This document shows, piece by piece, positions 58,101 through 64,000 of a stretch of 64,000 nucleotides of DNA. The number at the start of each line of letters is the position of its first letter. Position 1 is the first letter of the stretch. The stretch is taken from NCBI RefSeq assembly GCF_963678635.1, contig NC_087062.1:16291789-16355788 (forward strand). The letters are read 5' to 3'. Position numbers and translations under genes: made by a program. This DNA is from Symsagittifera roscoffensis. Its lineage: Eukaryota > Xenacoelomorpha > Acoela > Convolutidae. The notes under the pieces are model-generated. The model worked only from the letters and a program-made list of their open reading frames with translations, had not been told where the DNA came from and made no database searches.

Positions 58101-58400
58101 TGAAACTGAGAAAATTCATAGTCAAAATAAAAAGCATTATCAAAAAATAATTACAAATTTAAAAAGTGTGTTGCGACCTCCGCGACCACCTACTCCAAAT
58201 TATGTGATAGCATTAAGAAAAATGGAATATATAAGATGCTCGTAAACCTAAAATGAAAAAATGACAAGGAGCGCAAAAAGGTAAGGAAAAATGGGGGGAA
58301 AACAGCAAAGAATAAGTTCGAAAAAGTAGTTTTTAGGGCGGAAAAAAATTGCGGTTGTTTTATCCAATTTTGACAGACTGAACATGTGTAATACATCATC
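55001..58400. repeat. Tandem duplication 2, first unit (left part)
   Basis: This aligns with 60661-64000 at a constant offset close to 5660 bp, with only scattered substitutions and small indels. It starts inside decarboxylase exon 54959-55104. The left part (55240-56420) contains a member of the foldback repeat family, with CCCACCACACGCTATTTAAAG and, near 56405, GCAGTCTTGTTGTT. Confidence 0.9.
56936..58240 (+). pseudogene. Unrecognised plus-strand coding-like tract, first copy
   Basis: Open segments with protein-like composition follow each other: 56945-57152 (FKLHVRTFWEKQKKC, FELFLKLPNYFSRPSQRPTS), 57680-57868 (REENNFRRDILFTAQKQLPF, AVKLMKYAFFKQFAAMFAA), and about 57920-58235 (SRLTEGSTEQGTKW, LKSVLRPPRPPTPNYVIALR). 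The second copy at 62558-63880 has mainly conservative changes, such as V to I, N to S and R to K. Segments are separated by stops or frame changes. I recognise no family; a transposon-encoded protein or exons of an unknown gene are both possible. Confidence 0.4.
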
Positions 58401-58437
58401 ATTTTTGAACTAATTAAATCAAAATAATTCGACAATG

Positions 58438-60290
58438 CACAAGATATATTTGCAGAACATCAGATCACTGCACTGTAATTTTTGCTATCTGGAGATACAT
58501 TTATCTGAAGTGGAACAAAAACGTTTGTTAATTGCCTTGACAAAGACTAGGTGCAATGAAAGTACGAATAAAAGTTTATAAAGTCTGCATGGTTGTAGCA
58601 AATTAATGATTTGCAATCGTAGCAAAAAAGGCAGATTTGTAGCCTTGTACATAAAAGACTACTTGAACTACGAAATAAAGAAAGAAACAACAAAAACTCG
58701 CATACAAGCTTTAACCATGAAAATAAAAACTGACAAAGAGTTGTTGCTTGTAACAATTCTTAAGAGATCGCTTAAATTTGTCTAAAACTAACTGATAATC
58801 AGGAAACAATTGACCAAATTAAAAAGTTAGCACACAAAAACTCCTATGATACAAGGGAGTTAAGTAATTTCGTTTCGCAAATTATAAAGCCAGCAGTATG
58901 CGAATACTTAGCAGCTCTATGTAATTGATGTTTTTCAGATCTTTTTTTTCCAGGTGGCATTAAAAAATTTGTCCCGATACTGAGAAGTGGAATCAAATAT
59001 GTTAGTGGTGACTACAGGCCAATTTCATTGCTATCTGTTATCTGTTATTAGCGAAGTCTTCGAAAAAAAGATTTGTAGAAGAGTAATTAAGCCTGTCGCT
59101 AAAAAAATTTCTATAACACGGCATCAACTTGGGTATAGAATTGAAAAATCAACACTAGACGCGATTTTCGATGTTAGAGAAAATGTAAGGGATAGACTTA
59201 AGCACAACGAGGTTTCAGCATGTAAATTTGTTGATCATTCAAAAGCTTTTGATACGATAAAGTATGGAATTGTATGCCTACGGTTTAAGGTTTCCAATTC
59301 ATGATATTTGTAAATTTTACCTCACAAACAGATATCGATATGAAGAAACGAAAAATAGCCAATCAAATTAGCAGAAGGTATTTTGTGGGGTTTCTCGTAA
59401 AATCAGTTTTAAGACCTTTCATTTTACGCCCATTTCTGACTACGGCTGAAAATTGAATTAAGATTTGCTGAAATTAACCGAATGGATGCAAAACAATGGA
59501 ATACCAATTAATTTTTTGAAATACAAAGTTCTTACTTTTGCTAGAAAACCGCCATTTCTGATTATCGTTTCCAAGTTTTCCAGCCACTTTTTAGTTTAGT
59601 ACGGAAAAATTGAAGTATCGTGATGTAGTTTTAGACAAGAAGCCTTATTATAAGCAGCATGTATTTCAACTAAATGAAAAAAAAACTCTCAACACTTACG
59701 GCCGAATTTCATCACAGAGTCCTTTTAATCAAAAAAACTTTACTTAGACTTTATATAATATAAGTATATTTGGTATTGCAATATGGAAATCGTCTAAATG
59801 ATTTGGAAAAAATAAACATTTAAAAAAGAGAAAGTTCCCCAAATCGCATTTTACGCATTCATTTTAACTTAAAACGACCAAATAGTTTGAGAAAAATCAA
59901 AAAAGTACGCAAACTTTACTCAAGCAAGGGTTTTTATGTCTATGAATTGACGAAAACATTGTCAAAAAAAATAAGAAATGAGCAACTCTGCTCCACACTT
60001 ATAAGCGTTTTATCAGATAAAAAAATTCAAAGACTCAAAAAGAAAAATGGAAACAGAGGCTTACGAACATTAGAAAAAACGACAACAATTAGCTTAAGAG
60101 AAAATAGTACGACAATAAAAAAAAACTTGTTTAATTTTTTTATGGAGTTCGGTAAAAAATTTCATAATTGAAGCTATGCAGTTAAAAGAAAAAGAATTGA
60201 CAAAATTGAAGCATCAGTGTCGAGATTTCTACATATTAGACAACAAGATTTTAAATGAGTTATTCCGGTGGAATTTGAAAACAGGTATGT
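58438..60290 (+). mobile_element. Decayed non-LTR retrotransposon (LINE, CR1/Jockey-like)
   Basis: Remnants of an endonuclease and a reverse transcriptase occur in order in several frames. Endonuclease: YLQNIRSLHCNF and LLIALTKTR near 58440-58560, and RSKKGRFVALYIKDYL near 58615-58670. Reverse transcriptase: GGIKKFVPILRSGIKYV and YRPISLLSVI near 58955-59045, then EVFEKKICRRVI, TRHQLGYRIEKSTLDAIFDV and VDHSKAFDTI to 59265, GLRFPIHDICKFYLTNR near 59300, and LTEWMQNNGIPINFLKYK near 59480. The C-terminal part runs to about 60170, ending in ENSTTIKKNLFNFF. Several frameshifts and stops make it inactive; a duplicated TCTGTTA stretch near 59030 causes one of them. Confidence 0.8.
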
Positions 60291-60654
60291 TCAATTATTA
60301 CTATTCAAATATTACCGCACTTAAATAGGTGTTTATTCGTTTTTTGTGTGTTACCGTCTGTTACACAAAAAACGCTAATTTTAATTTGCTCTTGAGAGGT
60401 ACTTTTATCCAGGAAACTTTTTAAATTTTTATCCAGGAAACTCAAATGTGCTTGAAATGAAGTAGTTACTGTTTTAGTAAACTTCTATAAAAGTGGACTA
60501 AAAAAACGCAAATTTATGTTTTTACTCTCCAAAAAGCTTGTTTTCAAAGATTACTTCGAACCTTATTTTTTCACATGCACTCAGAGCAAATGATCAGCTC
60601 ATACGAATATAGTTTGTCAAAACTCAATGACACCAGTTCATTCCGTCTCAAAAT

Positions 60655-60764
60655 GCCAGTTGTTGAGTTTCCACATTCAGAGAAGCCCATTGAGTAGGGA
60701 GATGACAAATTGGGCATATAGGGAGCAATATGGTCGTGAATGATTCGCATCAACGAGTGAAAAT
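60655..60764 (-). pseudogene. Truncated duplicate of a decarboxylase exon
   Basis: This repeats the first two thirds of exon 54959-55104, including its 3' splice site, with two residue changes. The duplication breakpoint removes the last part of the exon and its 5' splice site, so it cannot work as a normal exon. The frame runs on into unrelated sequence and stops at 60571. Confidence 0.85.
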
Positions 60765-63700
60765 CTAAATTGAAATAAACTCTGGTTAAAAAAATAGTAG
60801 AACAAAATCAGCTTGATCCGACTACCCTTTATTGTTCTGTAAAAAAATAAATATATATTTAAAAATGGTTAAATTTAAATTTCCAAAAACGGTTTTTGTA
60901 GACTTTTTGAAAATTTTCCCACCACACGCTATTTAAAGTTCAAAGTGACGTAACTAGCGACTGGAAACGTATGAATAACTCCGAAGAGCTGGCTTCGAGC
61001 CAATGTGGTACAATTTCTGAGGATAATTGAATCGGGGGCTATTCTCATGCGCGAAGGACCGAATCCCTGAAAAAAACTCGTGAGCGAAGGACCGAAAACA
61101 AAATTAGCCGAAAGTCAATTTTTAAAAAGAAGCAATTGCTATTCAATTAAAATGAATTAAATGAAGCAACATTTTGCTTTTTTCATAGCTTAACCTTTGA
61201 AATAAAAAATTTGTTCCAATTCGGCGGTAGTGAGTGACAACTTCAAAAACGGCGTATTTCTGCCGTTTTCATATTCGGTCAATATCAATATTCAGTCCCT
61301 GTAAAGGTTTACTTTCTTTCCAAACTTTAGATTAAAGAAATCTGATTGGCTGATTTTTCTGTTTGCGCATTCGGTCCTCCGCGTATGAGGATACCACCTT
61401 TCTAAATCACTAATATTACAAATTTTTCCAGATAAAAATTCTACTTTTATTTGAGCGTAGGACATCAACCCATTTCCAACTCTAAAAAATTGTTGAAAAA
61501 CACAATTAAAATACAACCTAAATCTTTTCAACTTGAAAAAGCGTTAATGATAATGGCATTTTTTGACAAAACTAGGTTAACAGGTAATTGATTAAACTAA
61601 AACAATATGTAAAAAATCGTAAACCAGTTTTTACTCAAGATCTAATTTTTCGAAAGTGCAATTTTGAGGGAAAATGAAAAAGAGCTATCATCAAACCAAA
61701 ACAGATTTAATCCTACAACTTTTAAAAATACTTCTGATCTTCAGTTTCTCTAATTCACATGTGATTTATGTTTTGTTCCGACTTTCGAAAGTATGGAATA
61801 CATGTGCTCGGGGTCACCACGTCTCGATTTGTTCATCACTAAACTATTCTGATTGACTTGAAGATTGCCGCGAAACGCTCAGTAAGAGACTAACGTGACT
61901 ATAAGAGCGCTGTGATACTCTGATGCTGAAAACTTAACGCGCATTTTTACGCGTGGTTAATTATCCAGCACCATAAAATCGTTCCAATTTCAATTAAGGC
62001 AGGCTAGTTGGTCTTACTAGTTCCGTAGACGATTCTTAATATTCTGCTTAAAGTTTCCTTTATAGTAGCAGTCTTGTTGTTTATATTTTATTTACGTATT
62101 TAAGATTGTGTATATAAGCGTATGTATGAATCTTCGACGCAGATTGCAAGTGTTGCAAACTCTTGAAAAACGTCTCTTTTTTTGTCTGGTTGGATTTGTT
62201 TCACTCCGTATTCAAAATTACGCTTAGGTAATTGATAATAACCAATTACTATGCAAATTTTGTGAAAATAAAATTGATACAAAAGCCTATTTTTATTTCA
62301 ACAATATTATAAGCAACTATAATCATGAAAGCAGCGATTTTATTTAATTTTTGTTCTACAAAAATGTCTTTATAAATGGTTGTAAGCAATTGTAATCTCT
62401 TAAAACTTATTTTATATAGTGGTTTAAATTTTTTAATCAATAACAAAGTTTCTAAAAATAAGAAACCTTGTCACTTTTTATTATATCTGAACAAAAAAAA
62501 TTAACACGAAACAAAATTCTGAAGAAATTAATCTAAAATAGTTAAAAACTACTCCGCTTGATGAAAAAAAATACACTTAATTCAATCTTCAAATTACATG
62601 TTCGTACTTTTTGGGAAAAACAAAAGAAGTGCATTATGTCGGATTTAATTTTCAAAAAAATGAGGAAAGAACGTTTTCAATTCGAGCTGTTTTTAAAACT
62701 TCCAAATTATTTTTCTAGACCTTCACAGAGACCAACGTCTACTAAATTCAAATTATTGGAAATTTATATTCAAAGTCGAAAAAAAAATTGAAAAGTAAAA
62801 AAGATTATTTTCAATTGAAATGGTTAAATTTCAAAACAAAAAACATGATTCGAGCCCAAATTGTGCACTGAATATGCGCTCAATTTGGAGTCTGCATATT
62901 CTTGCAATTATGAGCCAAATCGTTTATCTTGTTAAAACTTTTTCAGATTGATCAAAAGAGATGAAAGAATAAAAGAAAAACAAAAAAGGCGTCCTTGTTG
63001 CGGAATCCGCTTACACTTCATAAAAAACACAGTTTGGCCTCGTGATGAAAAATTGGCTTAGAAATTGATTTTAATCAATCGCAGTTGTATTGAAAAACAG
63101 AAGAAATAATCATTGACTATAAGATGCCATGTAATTTATCAAAATTTATTTTAAACAAGAAATGTTATTTTTACTTCTACATCGGCTTTAAAACTTTTTT
63201 TTCTCAATTTTAGCAAACTATTAGTAAAGCCGGAATATTATCGACTGATCACGCTTGAAATTGGGTGCGGGTTATAACTAGTTTGTTCTGGTTTCTTGAC
63301 TACATCTGGGAGAAAAAAAAACGCAAAGCACGAGAAGAAAATAACTTCAGAAGAGACATTTTGTTCACCGCGCAAAAGCAGTTGCCTTTCATGGTAGCTG
63401 TAAAACTAATGAAATATGCCTTTTTTAAACAATTTGCTGCAATGTTTGTAGCAATCGATAGCAAAAATTTTTTCCATTTACAAACGAATTTCAGCTAAAA
63501 GTTTAGTATGTTGCAGTTTCCGCGGCTACTAGTTACTTTAAACATTTTTTTATGCAGCAGGCTTACTGAGGGTTCAACTGAACAAGGGACAAAATGGATG
63601 GTCTGCTTTAATGCGTTTTTCGTGGGGATCAAATTTTCAACAAAACATCCAACTGATACTCAAGAAAACTTTTTGAACCAGATTCAGAACAGATTTTAGA

Positions 63701-64000
63701 TGAATGGCTCGTTGCTATTTCCGCAGCAGCCTGAAACTGAGAAAATTCATAGTCAAAATAAAAAGCATTATCAAAAAATAATTACAAATTTAAAAAGTGT
63801 GTTGCGACCTCCGCGAGCACCTACTCCAAATTATGTGATAGCATTAAGAAAAATGGAATATATAAGATGCTCGTAAACCTAAAATGAAAAAATGACAAGG
63901 AGTGCAAAAAGGTAAAGAAAAATGGGGGGAAAACAGCAAAGAATAAGTTCGAAAAAGTAGTTTTTAGGGCGGAAAAAAATTGCGATTGTTTTATCCAATT
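60661..64000. repeat. Tandem duplication 2, second unit (continues past the window)
   Basis: This is the second copy of 55001-58400, with offset about 5660 bp. It is still aligned at the window end, so the unit is at least 3.3 kb here and may be 5.7 kb, including another copy of the LINE. Confidence 0.9.
62558..63880 (+). pseudogene. Unrecognised plus-strand coding-like tract, second copy
   Basis: This is the copy of 56936-58240. Here an ATG-started frame 62558-62791 (77 codons) keeps the first segment, 63265-63498 keeps the second and 63508-63699 the third. The final segment (LRPPRAPTPNYVIALRKMEY) follows the TAG at 63697-63699. The segments show conservative replacements relative to the first copy. 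No domain was recognised. Confidence 0.4.

Overview
This window is nuclear DNA from an animal, most likely an invertebrate whose species I cannot name. The evidence is genes split by GT-AG introns with pyrimidine-rich 3' splice sites ending in (t)ttcag, an AT-rich background full of repeats, Ty3/gypsy LTR retrotransposons, a decayed LINE, and host proteins of animal type (an OSER1-like protein, a membrane-anchored FkbM methyltransferase, a PLP-dependent decarboxylase-like protein).

Layout. (1) 1-20425: two Ty3/gypsy elements lie head-to-tail on the minus strand. Element A (1-5032) is cut by the window edge and shows its 5' LTR, a 3-kb leader and the start of gag. Element B (5197-20425, about 15.2 kb) has both LTRs, a 3-kb leader with a tandem C-rich repeat, a fused gag-pol frame of 2389 codons, a broken integrase C-terminus and three small unrecognised ORFs near its 3' end. 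The LTRs are about 935 bp, bounded by near-perfect 11-bp inverted ends. (2) 20555-21440: a complete two-exon OSER1 homologue whose start codon lies only 129 bp from the LTR of element B. (3) 21441-31671: no intact gene. It holds a decayed tract with coding character on the minus strand (23.5-26.3 kb) between inverted copies of one repeat (22.1 and 27.5-28.1 kb), a perfect hairpin, and nested foldback elements (29.6-31.2 kb). (4) 31672-36593: an intact four-exon FkbM-type methyltransferase gene. Its exons 2-4 lie in an approximately 8.5-kb tandem duplication (32.4-41.1 and 41.1-49.5 kb); the second copy (43660-45098) lacks exon 1 and has a 25-bp frameshifting deletion in exon 3. (5) 50282-55104, minus strand: the last five exons of a group II PLP-decarboxylase-like gene, convergent with the FkbM gene, with repeat-rich introns. 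(6) 55.0-64.0 kb: a second tandem duplication (offset 5660 bp) starting inside a decarboxylase exon and carrying an unrecognised plus-strand tract with coding character in both copies; a decayed LINE (58.4-60.3 kb) lies in the first unit.

The host genes show no shared pathway. The main themes are retroelement structure and local tandem duplication with gene decay. Splice sites were chosen by eye from consensus, reading phase and protein continuity. All domain and family calls rest on recognised motifs, not on database searches.
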